Assembly: GCF_007860015.1 (NCBI RefSeq)
Contig: NZ_SJPS01000002.1
Location: forward strand, 372,898 to 436,897
Length of the DNA stretch: 64,000 nt
Origin: Bythopirellula polymerisocia
GTDB lineage: Bacteria; Planctomycetota; Planctomycetia; Pirellulales; Lacipirellulaceae
Reading direction: 5' to 3'
The notes under the pieces were generated by a model that saw nothing but the letters and a program-made list of their open reading frames with translations, made no database searches and was not told where the DNA came from. The translations under genes and the position numbers were made by a program. Shown here in pieces: positions 19,322 to 27,687 of this stretch (position 1 is the stretch's first letter; each line of letters begins with the position of its first letter).

Positions 19322-19852
19322 ATGATAGCCAATGCTTCGGCCGTCAATCACGATTTCGTCGAACTCATGACGCAATACCAAGGGCGACTCTATGGGTATA
19401 TCTTGTCGCTTTCAGGAGACACCGATGCAGCTAACGATGTACTCCAGGAAACGAACATCGTGCTCTGGAAGCAGTGGGACCAATTCGAGCCAGGCTCTAA
19501 TTTTAAGGCGTGGTCCTTTCGAATTGCACATTTTCAATTTATGGCGTATCGACAAAAGATCATTCGAGACAAAGTGCTCTACAGCGACGATCTGTTATCC
19601 ACTCTCGCCTGGGAAGCAAGAGAACTTGATGAATGCCACGAGCAACGCGCTGCGGCGTTGGAAAAATGTCTGGCCCTTATGCCACTTCGCTCACGTGAGG
19701 CGATACGACTTCGATATTCGGAGGAAGTCAAGGTCTGTGACATGGCCCAGAAACTCCGCTGCAATGCGAACTCGATTTATCAGATTCTGTTCCGAGCTCG
19801 CAAATGGTTGATCGAATGTGTTCAGAAAGATGTCCAACCGGAAGCCATATGA
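19322..19852 (+). CDS. ECF-type RNA polymerase sigma factor, Rhodopirellula/Verrucomicrobium type
   Basis: 176 residues from the ATG at 19322, set by the GGAAGGA upstream; a longer frame from 19193 is less likely. Region 2 is seen in YQGRLYGYILSLSGDTDAANDVLQETN and the RNA-polymerase-binding/-10 part (WKQWDQFEPGSNFKAWSFRIA). Region 4 is in LPLRSREAIRLRYSEEV-type sequence (about 115-160), with the helix-turn-helix CDMAQKLRCNANSIYQILFR. The downstream gene starts inside its stop codon (ATGA overlap at 19849-19852), so the two are translated together. By family, such sigma factors are held in check by the linked FecR-like membrane protein and switch on a nearby target set. Confidence 0.92.
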   Translation: MIANASAVNHDFVELMTQYQGRLYGYILSLSGDTDAANDVLQETNIVLWKQWDQFEPGSNFKAWSFRIAHFQFMAYRQKIIRDKVLYSDDLLSTLAWEARELDECHEQRAAALEKCLALMPLRSREAIRLRYSEEVKVCDMAQKLRCNANSIYQILFRARKWLIECVQKDVQPEAI

Positions 19853-21438
19853 TGGATGGCAGTCATCAAGAATTGGAATTTCAGAGACTCCTCGGTCATA
19901 TGACCGAGGGAGGTCTGAGTCATACTGAGCACCAGCGGCTGGGCGTACTGATTGAATCAGATCCGACCTTGAGACACCATTATCTGGATTACTGCCAGAT
20001 GCATGCGATTCTCAGGTCGGAACATGGACTTCTGACTGCCATATCGACACCCTCGAATCGATCCGACGAGGCCTCTCTTGCATATGTCCGAGACAAGTGG
20101 ATATCAAGGCGTGGTTTATTCGGTTGGACAGCGGCAGCAAGTATTCTGATCGCAGCCTTTGGAATAGCACTGCTCACGAACTCTCGAGAAAAACCTCCTT
20201 ATCGAGGCGCCGAGACTGCCGTACTTAGCAAAGTGGTTGGCGCTCGCTTTAATTATGGTGTGAATGGAGAAACAAGGCCCTCCGAAGGTGTTCGACTGCG
20301 AGAGGGTCTTTACGAGTTACTCAACGGCTTGATTGAAATTCAATACGAGTCGGGAGCTATTCTCGTCTTGAGAGCTCCAGCCACGTTTAACTTAGTTGAT
20401 TCTGCCAGCGTCCAATTGAAAGATGGGCAGCTTTCAGCCCATGTGCCACCTGCTGCTAAAGGTTTTCGAATCGAATCGCCGGGAGCAACGGTGATCGACC
20501 TGGGCACCGACTTCGCTGTCCAAGCAGTGAGGAACAAAGAATCCGAGGTCCACGTATTTCAGGGAGAAGTAATCGTCGATCTGCATGGCGGAAAAAGCAA
20601 GTCCGTGGAAAAGTTACGGTTGGTCTCAGGCGAAGCGGCGCGGGTCGACTTTTTCACGGGGATGCCCTCCGGCATCGATCTGGATGCAAAGCGATTCCTA
20701 CGCAGCTTACGAGGCGAAACAAGCTCCTATGCCCAAACTGTCTTAGACTTAGATCCTGCGGTTTATTACCGCATGGAACCAACCAGTGATGGAAAGCGAC
20801 TTATCGATTCGTCCGCCAGCGGCGCAGATGCGACGATTCACTTTGGGAAAGAAAATATGCCTGCCTGGACTGCTGGTAAAGTGGGTGCCGCTCTGGCATT
20901 GGGCGGACCCGCGGAGCAAACGTACGCCTCGGCAAGTCAGTATCCTCAGGCGAAAGGAAACATGCTCAGCGTAGCCGCTTGGGTTTACGCCAACTCAAGA
21001 CCTCGTTGGGCAAGCATTGCTAAGAATTGGGCAGGGGGCGATGAGGACAAGGGGCAATTTCATTTCGGACTATTCCAAGATGACGGCGAACTTGAGGTAC
21101 ATATTTTTGACAGCAGTGGCGAAGAAGTTTTCGTGAGCGACCATGAGCCTCTGCCACTCGACAAGTGGCACCATGTTGCGTTTGTCGCAGATGGATCAAT
21201 GCTGCGGCTCTATCGCAACGGGCAAGAGGTGGCTGCTGCTGCCTATCACCAAATGCAACGCGATCCTCGGATTAGTGCGTTGGCAATAGGCACCAAGCTA
21301 AACTTGCGCGGAGAAGCTCCTGAAGAGCACGATTTCAACATGTGGGATGGCCGCCTTGATGAGTTGGCGATTTTCAACCACGCTCTGACAGCAGGTCAAG
21401 TTCGAGAGCTTTATGAGTTGGCAGGTGGGGCCGACTGA
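19849..21438 (+). CDS. FecR-domain membrane protein with LamG/concanavalin-like domain
   Basis: 529 residues. The ATG at 19849 overlaps the sigma factor's TGA. The cytoplasmic N-terminus (about 1-85) resembles anti-sigma regions; a membrane helix (GWTAAASILIAAFGIALLTN, about 92-111) follows. A periplasmic FecR domain runs from about 130 to 275, with IEIQYESGAILVLRAPATF, SPGATVIDLGTDFAVQ and EVHVFQGEVIV. After a linker comes a LamG/concanavalin-like fold (about 310-525: AAWVYANSRPRWASIAKNW, LPLDKWHHVAFVADGS, DGRLDELAIFNHALTAGQV), a common sugar-binding fold. The layout fits a sensor that reads a glycan outside and controls the sigma factor inside. This sigma-FecR-LamG pairing is known in planctomycetes and verrucomicrobia; the ligand is unknown. 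Confidence 0.88.
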   Translation: MMDGSHQELEFQRLLGHMTEGGLSHTEHQRLGVLIESDPTLRHHYLDYCQMHAILRSEHGLLTAISTPSNRSDEASLAYVRDKWISRRGLFGWTAAASILIAAFGIALLTNSREKPPYRGAETAVLSKVVGARFNYGVNGETRPSEGVRLREGLYELLNGLIEIQYESGAILVLRAPATFNLVDSASVQLKDGQLSAHVPPAAKGFRIESPGATVIDLGTDFAVQAVRNKESEVHVFQGEVIVDLHGGKSKSVEKLRLVSGEAARVDFFTGMPSGIDLDAKRFLRSLRGETSSYAQTVLDLDPAVYYRMEPTSDGKRLIDSSASGADATIHFGKENMPAWTAGKVGAALALGGPAEQTYASASQYPQAKGNMLSVAAWVYANSRPRWASIAKNWAGGDEDKGQFHFGLFQDDGELEVHIFDSSGEEVFVSDHEPLPLDKWHHVAFVADGSMLRLYRNGQEVAAAAYHQMQRDPRISALAIGTKLNLRGEAPEEHDFNMWDGRLDELAIFNHALTAGQVRELYELAGGAD

Positions 21439-21630
21439 AGCCATCTATCACGCTCGTCTGTTTGGTCGCTGCGATCCTTGGCCGCTTCGCTGCTCGATTG
21501 TGCGTCGTAGTTTGTCAGACTGGTCCTTAATCAGAATGTTACGAGAATGGAATGAAGGCGATTCTCTAGAGAAACTTCTACGGGCCGCTTGCTCGGGACA
21601 TACGTCATTTGGGAAGTGTTGGTTGTAAAA

Positions 21631-23790
21631 ATGCAAATCGCCTTTCTGCGAATTCAGTTGGTCATTTTCTGCTTGCTGACGATTGGCGGCGCCAGTCCCC
21701 TATGCGCGGTTGAAGACTTCTCGCAAACTTCGATTCCGCGCGTTGAGCCGATGCCGAAACTTCCCGAGCCGTATGCAATGCGCGATTGGCCCCAGGTGAC
21801 CCGAGATTACATCGACCTGGTGTTCGATTTCGAACAGAGTGGAGATCACCTACCACTCATCCGGTGGTTGGACGAGAAGAAGACGATGGTCTCAATGCCA
21901 GCATTTATCGGTGGCCCGCGCGATCCTGAAGCGATCAATTTTCTGGGAGCAGTTATCAGCGGTTCCCTTGTAGGTTTAGACATGCGAATTCATCTCGGCC
22001 AGGACTGGGTGGCGATGGGCATGAATTTCTTCCGCGCGGATGAAGGAGTCTACTTGAACCGGCTGCACCGCGGTTCGGGTACATCCTTTTGGTACGACAT
22101 CTTTCCCAATGTCCTCTTCTACCAACTGAACGACTTGTATCCCGATGATCCTGTCCGCACACAACAGGCCCTTTCCGTGGCGCTAAAGTGGCATGAAGCT
22201 TGTGTGGCCTTGGGAGGTGGGACTGATCCACTCACACTGCCCAACTTTGATCACACTGGATTGAATCTCAAAACCATGAAGCCCGTGGAATTGGGCCGCA
22301 TTGAACCCGAAGCTGCCGCTGGGATCGCATGGCTGGAGTATATGGCGTGGGTCAAGTTCCAAGATCCGCGTTTCCTGACGGCTGCAGACTGGGCGATCCG
22401 ATCGCTCCAGGAAAGGCCGGCCGATCAAAGTCCACTCTATGAAGTACTCCTGCCTTACGGCGCGCTGGTCGCCGCACGCATGAACGCCGAACTGGGTCGT
22501 GATTACGACGTCGCTAGGTTAGTGAATGATTGCTTTGAACCCCTTGGCCGACCTCAAGCCCGGCCAGGGTGGGGAGTGATCTCTGATCGCTGGAATGAAT
22601 TCGACGCGCACGGTCTGGTCGGGAGTACCACCGATGGCGAAGGCTATGCTTTCGCCATGAACACGTTCGAATGGGCTGGCGCACTTGTGCCACTAGCGCG
22701 CTACGACATTAGGTATGCCCACGACATAGGTAAATGGATATTGAACCTAGCGAATGCATCGCGACTTTTTTATCCCGATGCCCATGACGCCGAGCATCAA
22801 TCCAGTTTCGAATGGGCCAATGCACACGACGGTAAATCAGTGATCGCCTACGAGGGAATCCGTAAATGGAAACGCGGTTCGGCGACCGCCCGATCCGATT
22901 TCCGGACTTTACGAGGTAAAATCGTGAATGGAAGTTTCGCTTCCACTCATTATCGTGCAGAGGCACCTCCCGATCTTCAGGTATTTGAAGAGGAGTCCAG
23001 TCAGGGGACCTCGTTTGAGCACATCTGGGTTTTTGAGCTTCCAGATAAACCTGATCGTTGGCTCGTCGTGGCTGCGAAGCGGATCGATGGCGGACACGTC
23101 GGCAATGCTTTCCACTTTTCATTTTCCTCCCAGCCTGAAGGTCCATACACTCCCGCATTCTCGGTGTCCGACTCAGATTCAGCTCATGTGGTCGAACTCC
23201 CCACCGAACTGGGTAACAAACTCTACGTCAAGGCTCAGAGCAGTGACCAATCCACCTGCGAAAGTGGACAGGACAAACTCTCGGTGGACGCTATGGCAAT
23301 TTCCTATCAATCCAACATCGGCCCGTTTGCCCAAGGAGACCTAGTCGTCAATTTCATTGACCTCCTCAACGAAGCCACCGTCCCCATCGTGCTCTATCGT
23401 CCCGCTTCGGCAGCCACCGATCTCGGGCTGTACGGCAGTTCCCATGTCGGGATACTTGGCGGCATTATTCGGCGGACTAATGTCGAAGCTATTTTACAAT
23501 TGGACCTGCTGAAAACAGATTACTTCCACGGCAAAGCGTATCCCACCTACCTCTATTACAACCCTTACTCATCTAACAAGGTTGTTGAAGTCGATGTCGG
23601 ATCCGATGCGAAGGATATTTACGATGCTGCAAGCGACGATTTTCTCCAGAAAAATGTTTGTGGTCTTGTGTCGTTCACCATTCCGAACGATGCCGCGAGG
23701 ATCGTGGTACTTACTCCGGCGGGAGAGGAAATCCGACGCGAAGGAAATCGGACTCTGATCAACGACGTCGTAGTGCGTTACACACCTTAG
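21631..23790 (+). CDS. Secreted protein, same uncharacterised family as 12152-14632
   Basis: 719 residues from the ATG at 21631, which starts a signal peptide (FLRIQLVIFCLLTIGGASPLCA). The longer frame from 21589 would bury it. The core repeats the paralogue's landmarks: YAMRDWPQVTRDYIDLVFDF, FWYDIFPNVLFYQL, LPNFDHTGLN, TAADWAIRSL, YGALVAARMNAELGRDYD, GYAFAMNTFEWAGALVPLAR, YAHDIGKWILNLANASRLFY, then GGIIRRTNVEAILQLDLL and PTYLYYNPY. Unlike the paralogue it has an extra insert at about 430-565 and no dockerin loop or PEP-CTERM tag, so it is probably periplasmic rather than surface-bound. GH130 and MFS genes follow within a few bases, which suggests a role in making or trimming the sugar that they handle. 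Family and activity not known to me. Confidence 0.85.
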   Translation: MQIAFLRIQLVIFCLLTIGGASPLCAVEDFSQTSIPRVEPMPKLPEPYAMRDWPQVTRDYIDLVFDFEQSGDHLPLIRWLDEKKTMVSMPAFIGGPRDPEAINFLGAVISGSLVGLDMRIHLGQDWVAMGMNFFRADEGVYLNRLHRGSGTSFWYDIFPNVLFYQLNDLYPDDPVRTQQALSVALKWHEACVALGGGTDPLTLPNFDHTGLNLKTMKPVELGRIEPEAAAGIAWLEYMAWVKFQDPRFLTAADWAIRSLQERPADQSPLYEVLLPYGALVAARMNAELGRDYDVARLVNDCFEPLGRPQARPGWGVISDRWNEFDAHGLVGSTTDGEGYAFAMNTFEWAGALVPLARYDIRYAHDIGKWILNLANASRLFYPDAHDAEHQSSFEWANAHDGKSVIAYEGIRKWKRGSATARSDFRTLRGKIVNGSFASTHYRAEAPPDLQVFEEESSQGTSFEHIWVFELPDKPDRWLVVAAKRIDGGHVGNAFHFSFSSQPEGPYTPAFSVSDSDSAHVVELPTELGNKLYVKAQSSDQSTCESGQDKLSVDAMAISYQSNIGPFAQGDLVVNFIDLLNEATVPIVLYRPASAATDLGLYGSSHVGILGGIIRRTNVEAILQLDLLKTDYFHGKAYPTYLYYNPYSSNKVVEVDVGSDAKDIYDAASDDFLQKNVCGLVSFTIPNDAARIVVLTPAGEEIRREGNRTLINDVVVRYTP

Positions 23791-23805
23791 GAGAAATATC
23801 GCATC

Positions 23806-24852
23806 ATGGCTGACATCGCTAAGCGATTCGCTGAAAACCCCCTCCTCAGGCCGTCAAATATTGCTCCGAGTCTAGAGGGCATGAATGTTGAATGTCTCCT
23901 GAATCCAGGTGTCTTCCGATTCAACGACAAGACTTGGCTGCTCTTGCGAGTTGCCGAGCGTCCCGAGCAAAGCCCCGGCAAGACTTCATTCCCTTTAATC
24001 GCCGATGACGGCAGCTTCCAAATTCTGGAATTCGATAACGCAGATCCTAAGCTTAATCTCTCCGATCTCAGAATCATAAGCTATGACGACAAGGATTATC
24101 TGACAACGATGTCTCACTTGCGATTGGTTGCCAGCGAAGACGGAATCAACTTTTCAGAAGCCACCTCGTATCCAGCAATGTTCGGCCAGGGCGAATTAGA
24201 AACCTATGGAATCGAAGACTGCCGCGTCACGCAAATTGGTGAAATTTTCTATCTCACCTTCACGCAAGTGTCGGCTCATGGAGTGGGGGTAGGTCTGCGT
24301 AGTACAAAGGACTGGCAGGAATTCCACAAACATGGGATGATTCTTCCCCCCCACAATAAAGACTGCGCAATTTTTGACGAACGCATCGGTGGCAAGTATT
24401 ACGCCCTCCACCGTCCCAGCAGCCAGTTCATTGGCGGCAACTACATCTGGCTCGCCGAATCGCCGGACCTCGTCCATTGGGGCCAGCACCGCTGTCTGGC
24501 TCACAGTCGCCCAGGCATGTGGGATTGTGCTCGCGTGGGGGCTGGGGCAGCTCCTATTCGCACTCCGAAGGGCTGGTTGGAAATCTACCATGGTGCAGAT
24601 GACCAGAACCGTTACTGTCTGGGAGCGCTGCTATTGGATCTTGAGCAACCCTGGAATGTATTGGCCCGTTCAAGTGAGCCTATTATGGAACCCATCGCCG
24701 AATATGAACGCATCGGTTTCTTCGGTAATGTCGTCTTCACCAATGGTCACTTGGTCACGGGTGACGTGCTGACAATATACTACGGCGCCTCCGACAGCGT
24801 GATCTGTGGGGCACGATTCTCGATTGAAGAGATACTTCAAACTCTCAGCTGA
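23806..24852 (+). CDS. GH130-family beta-mannoside phosphorylase/hydrolase
   Basis: 348 residues, no signal peptide, so cytoplasmic. Five-bladed propeller signatures of GH130 are clear: NPGVFRFNDKTWLLLRVAER near the start, GIEDCRVTQIGEIFYLTFT (the family's catalytic Asp follows the Glu in this ED pair, about residue 137), KDCAIFDERIGGKYYALHRP, RVGAGAAPIRTPKGWLEIYHG and the closing IYYGASDSV. GH130 enzymes cleave beta-mannosides, usually by phosphorolysis, in a few cases by hydrolysis; which applies cannot be told by eye. It starts 15 bases after the preceding stop, with GGAGAA before the ATG, and the MFS gene starts 9 bases after its end, so the three form one transcription unit. Expected job: break down a short sugar imported by the neighbour. 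Confidence 0.9.
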   Translation: MADIAKRFAENPLLRPSNIAPSLEGMNVECLLNPGVFRFNDKTWLLLRVAERPEQSPGKTSFPLIADDGSFQILEFDNADPKLNLSDLRIISYDDKDYLTTMSHLRLVASEDGINFSEATSYPAMFGQGELETYGIEDCRVTQIGEIFYLTFTQVSAHGVGVGLRSTKDWQEFHKHGMILPPHNKDCAIFDERIGGKYYALHRPSSQFIGGNYIWLAESPDLVHWGQHRCLAHSRPGMWDCARVGAGAAPIRTPKGWLEIYHGADDQNRYCLGALLLDLEQPWNVLARSSEPIMEPIAEYERIGFFGNVVFTNGHLVTGDVLTIYYGASDSVICGARFSIEEILQTLS

Positions 24853-24861
24853 AACTGATCC

Positions 24862-26172
24862 ATGAATAAGCTTCGCAACGAATTTCTTCACTTCCTCTCC
24901 TATCCGCACAACATGCGGATTTTGCTCCTCACGAACTTGATCTATGCCTTTGTCTTGCCCGTGATCGACATCTTCGTGGGCGCTTACGTTATGCGTAACA
25001 CGCAGGACGTGAAAATGGTTGTCATTTACCAACTGGCCGTCTACACAGGCATTCCATTCACCTTTTTAGTGAACGGCTTCTTGCTCCAACACATTAGTAT
25101 TAAGCGACTCTACTCGGCAGGCATGTTACTGAGCGGAATTTCCATGGCCGTGATGATGTCATTGGGAAAGCTGAGCATGACGGGCGTCGGCGTGGCGGGC
25201 TTGATGATGGGCATGTCATTTGGTTTGTTCTGGGCCAACCGCGACTTTCTTGCGCTCTCCACGACTAATGACTCAAACCGTAACTACTATTACGGTCTCG
25301 AAACATTCTTTTACACAAACACCTACGTCGTCGTGCCAGTCTTTATCGGCTGGTTTATTGAGGGTACTGGGCTGTGGGGATGGTTTGGCGGGGATCGCGT
25401 CATAGCCTATCAAATCGTCACAGCAATGGTGTTCCTGCTAACCATTGTGTCGTCTATCCTCATCCATCAGGGTCGCTTCGAAAATCCGCCGAAGTCTGAT
25501 TTCATCTATTTTCGATTTCATTGGCTCTGGAACCAAATGCAAGTACTGGCCATCTTGAAAGGCTTAGCGCAAGGCTATATCGTCACCGCTCCAGCCATGC
25601 TGGTAATGCTCTTGGTCGGACAAGAAGGTGCGCTGGGAACAATTCAAGCAATCGGAGGGATCCTTTCAGCGTTCCTGCTCTATTTTATTGGCCGCACTAC
25701 TAAGCCGAAGCACCGCATCATTATTTTCACTGTCGGCCTGGGACTGTTTGCACTGGGAGGGCTGGCAAACGCTCTGCTCTTCAATGCCACCGGCGTACTG
25801 CTCTTCATGGTGTGTCTGCTGCTGGGCCGACCGCTGCACGACATCGCCTACTTCCCCATACAAATGCAAGTGATCGACACGGTCTCGGCCATCGAACACC
25901 GCAATAAATTCGCGTACATCTTCAATCAGGAGTTTGGTTTTTTTATCGGACGCTTCACCGGTTGCGGCTTGTTTATTCTATTGGCAAACAACATCTCCGA
26001 TACCTTCGCTTTGCGCTACGCACTGCTGATCATCGGAATCGTTCAGTTGCTGTCAATTTGGGTAGCCAATCGCGTCCTCCGTGGTTGTAGAGAATCGGCA
26101 CCCTCCAAAGAGGCACCCGTGCAACAAAGTAGCGATATGATACTTGAGAAGCAGGTCCCAGGTTTGGGTTGA
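24862..26172 (+). CDS. Major facilitator superfamily transporter, probably for oligosaccharide
   Basis: 436 residues with about twelve hydrophobic helices, for example ILLLTNLIYAFVLPVIDIFV, MLLSGISMAVMMSLG, GIPFTFLVNGFLL, ILSAFLLYFIG, FTVGLGLFALGGLANALLF and ALLIIGIVQLLSIWVANRVL. The N-terminal half has the D-x-FVGAYVMRNT pattern typical of this transporter group. No signal peptide, hydrophilic C-terminus. It lies 9 bases after the GH130 gene in the sigma/FecR operon. Substrate specificity cannot be read directly; the GH130 neighbour suggests a mannose-containing disaccharide. Confidence 0.85.
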   Translation: MNKLRNEFLHFLSYPHNMRILLLTNLIYAFVLPVIDIFVGAYVMRNTQDVKMVVIYQLAVYTGIPFTFLVNGFLLQHISIKRLYSAGMLLSGISMAVMMSLGKLSMTGVGVAGLMMGMSFGLFWANRDFLALSTTNDSNRNYYYGLETFFYTNTYVVVPVFIGWFIEGTGLWGWFGGDRVIAYQIVTAMVFLLTIVSSILIHQGRFENPPKSDFIYFRFHWLWNQMQVLAILKGLAQGYIVTAPAMLVMLLVGQEGALGTIQAIGGILSAFLLYFIGRTTKPKHRIIIFTVGLGLFALGGLANALLFNATGVLLFMVCLLLGRPLHDIAYFPIQMQVIDTVSAIEHRNKFAYIFNQEFGFFIGRFTGCGLFILLANNISDTFALRYALLIIGIVQLLSIWVANRVLRGCRESAPSKEAPVQQSSDMILEKQVPGLG

Positions 26173-26643
26173 GCGGCAGAGAATGGCATTAGCCAGGAAG
26201 TTGCTCGTCGCAAAGTTTCGCCGGACCCAGCTTGAATCATTCGTCCAAGAACTGCCGCAGAGATTCGTCAAATGTAGCGCAGTCAACCAGTACCACGAAC
26301 GACCCTCACTTGAGACCTCTGTGCGACTCCAAGTCCAAAAATAAAAAAAACCTTTTCCCAGGGGTTTTTCAGCCTAAGTCACCACTATTCACTGGTGAGC
26401 AAAAGTAGCGGAGGAGGGATTTGAACTATGTGTTCTTTTCCAGGGAAAAACCTACATTCTTAGCAAAGCGGGGGACCAGCTGGGGATAATCGCACCAAAT
26501 TGATAGGCTTTTTCCTGCAGACATGCAGAGAAAAACATGTTCTGATAGCCTCCAGCTAGAAGCCTGATCTTCTCCCAAGGTGGCAACCAAGGCGAGCATT
26601 CTGTTACTGATCGAAAGCACCGTTTAAACGGCAAGGAAAACGG
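26173..26643. other. 471-base gap with tRNA-end remnant
   Basis: No gene. It holds the tRNA 3' remnant described separately, a small hairpin (TCACCA / TGGTGA, about 26377-26396), and near 26245-26340 a stretch (GACCTCTGTGCGACT) that weakly resembles the dispersed 45-bp-period repeat found elsewhere in this window. Confidence 0.5.
26406..26426 (-). other. 3' end of a tRNA gene, probable attachment-site remnant
   Basis: Read on the minus strand, this stretch is the T-loop, 3' half of the T-stem, 3' acceptor strand and discriminator base of a tRNA: TTCAAAT, CCCTC, CTCCGCT, A. The 5' half of the T-stem and everything upstream is absent (the sequence before it is CATAG rather than GAGGG), so this is a fragment and not a gene. 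Integrases of phages and islands typically recombine at exactly this part of tRNA genes and leave such a copy at the far end. A phage-type DUF5681 gene starts about 220 bases to the right. Confidence 0.62.
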
Positions 26644-27069
26644 ATGGATATTCAAACAGGCGACCGTGGGCGGGATGGAAAGTTCACCAAAGGCAATCCT
26701 GGTGGACCTGGCAGACCTCGTAAGGAGCGGGAATCGCTCTACATGCACGCTTTCTGCCATGTTCTTGGTCCTGGTGCGCTGGCAGAGATCGTCGATACGA
26801 TGCGGGAAAAGGCCTTGGGCGGTTCCGTGGCGGCTGCCCGGTTGCTCATGGAATTTGCGATGGGCAAGCCCCTCATGCAACTTGAAGTTTCAGCCTCGGA
26901 GGGGGAAGAATTTCGCGTCGCTGGCATGTCGCCTGGGGCTATGCAGCAGAAGTACCTCAATCGGCTGCTGGAGAAGATTCAGGAACGGCTGGAGTACGAA
27001 AAGACTCTGGAAGCCCAAGGTTATCAAGTGAATTTCTCGCACGGTGTTGATGAAGACAGCGGCAAGTAG
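26644..27069 (+). CDS. DUF5681 protein, phage-associated
   Basis: 141 residues. The N-terminus has the DUF5681 hallmark RDGKFTKGNPGGPGRPRKER (about 9-28), a basic glycine/proline motif found in proteins of phages and mobile elements. The rest is helical (AEIVDTMREKALGGSVAAARLLMEFAMGKP, about 46-76 in parts) and ends in a charged coil (NRLLEKIQERLEYEKTLEAQ). AAGGAA precedes the ATG. No terminase, integrase or capsid gene accompanies it here, so it is probably a leftover cargo or structural-gene neighbour of a lost element. Role: possibly DNA packaging-related, not shown. Confidence 0.75.
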   Translation: MDIQTGDRGRDGKFTKGNPGGPGRPRKERESLYMHAFCHVLGPGALAEIVDTMREKALGGSVAAARLLMEFAMGKPLMQLEVSASEGEEFRVAGMSPGAMQQKYLNRLLEKIQERLEYEKTLEAQGYQVNFSHGVDEDSGK

Positions 27070-27241
27070 CAAGTGCCCGGGCATTGGTCCCCGTGTCCAG
27101 TTGGCTGTTCCAAGCAAACGATCATGGGCAGCTGCACCTAGCAGCTGATTTTCGGTCAGTTCTCGGCACGTCGATTTCGGGGCAAAATCTTAGTGACGTT
27201 GGCACAAGAAGATCCATCGGCCAAATTGCTGACGGCAATCG

Positions 27242-27476
27242 GTGTCCAATAAACTGACGTTTCTCGGTTTCTCCATGGCCGTCGACGCTTCCCCCGTTAG
27301 GGGGGCACTAACTGCAGAGGTGATTTTCACCGACGGCAGTTTGCCAATTCGGTTTGGCACCGAGGTTGATGCATCCTCGGTTAGTTTGGGTGACGGCGAA
27401 ACAACAGCGGTCGGGGTGACTTCGGCAAGAACTGGCAGTCTGCTTGAGGTGACAGCCCCCCACTTGAGGCAGTTAG
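27242..27476 (+). repeat. Dispersed 45-bp-period degenerate repeat, copy 1
   Basis: Blocks ending in AGTTTG-like sequence recur at 27342, 27388, 27434 and 27476, i.e. every 42-46 bases. The landmarks TGGCCGTCGACGC (27276), GCAGAGGT (27313) and GATGCATCC (27368) keep the same spacing as in the other copies, apart from a 9-base deletion in the hairpin unit. The rest of 27070-27687 shows nothing else; an 88-residue frame over this copy reads as a 15-residue periodic peptide and is not convincing as a gene. Confidence 0.65.
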
Positions 27477-27687
27477 ACACCATTCGAGTTTTACAACAGG
27501 TACAATAGAAAGGCACACCGCTTGCACTGTTAGAGGGAGGCGACTCATATTTCTGCCCGCAGCAGCAAAACAGCATGCTGGGCAGGAGTTGAGTGTGCGT
27601 AACTGCACATCGCAGCCCAACGACACTTGGTGGAAAGTCGCAAAGAAAAGAGTAGACTAGACTGTTCGAGTTACGGGAGGCAGTGGC

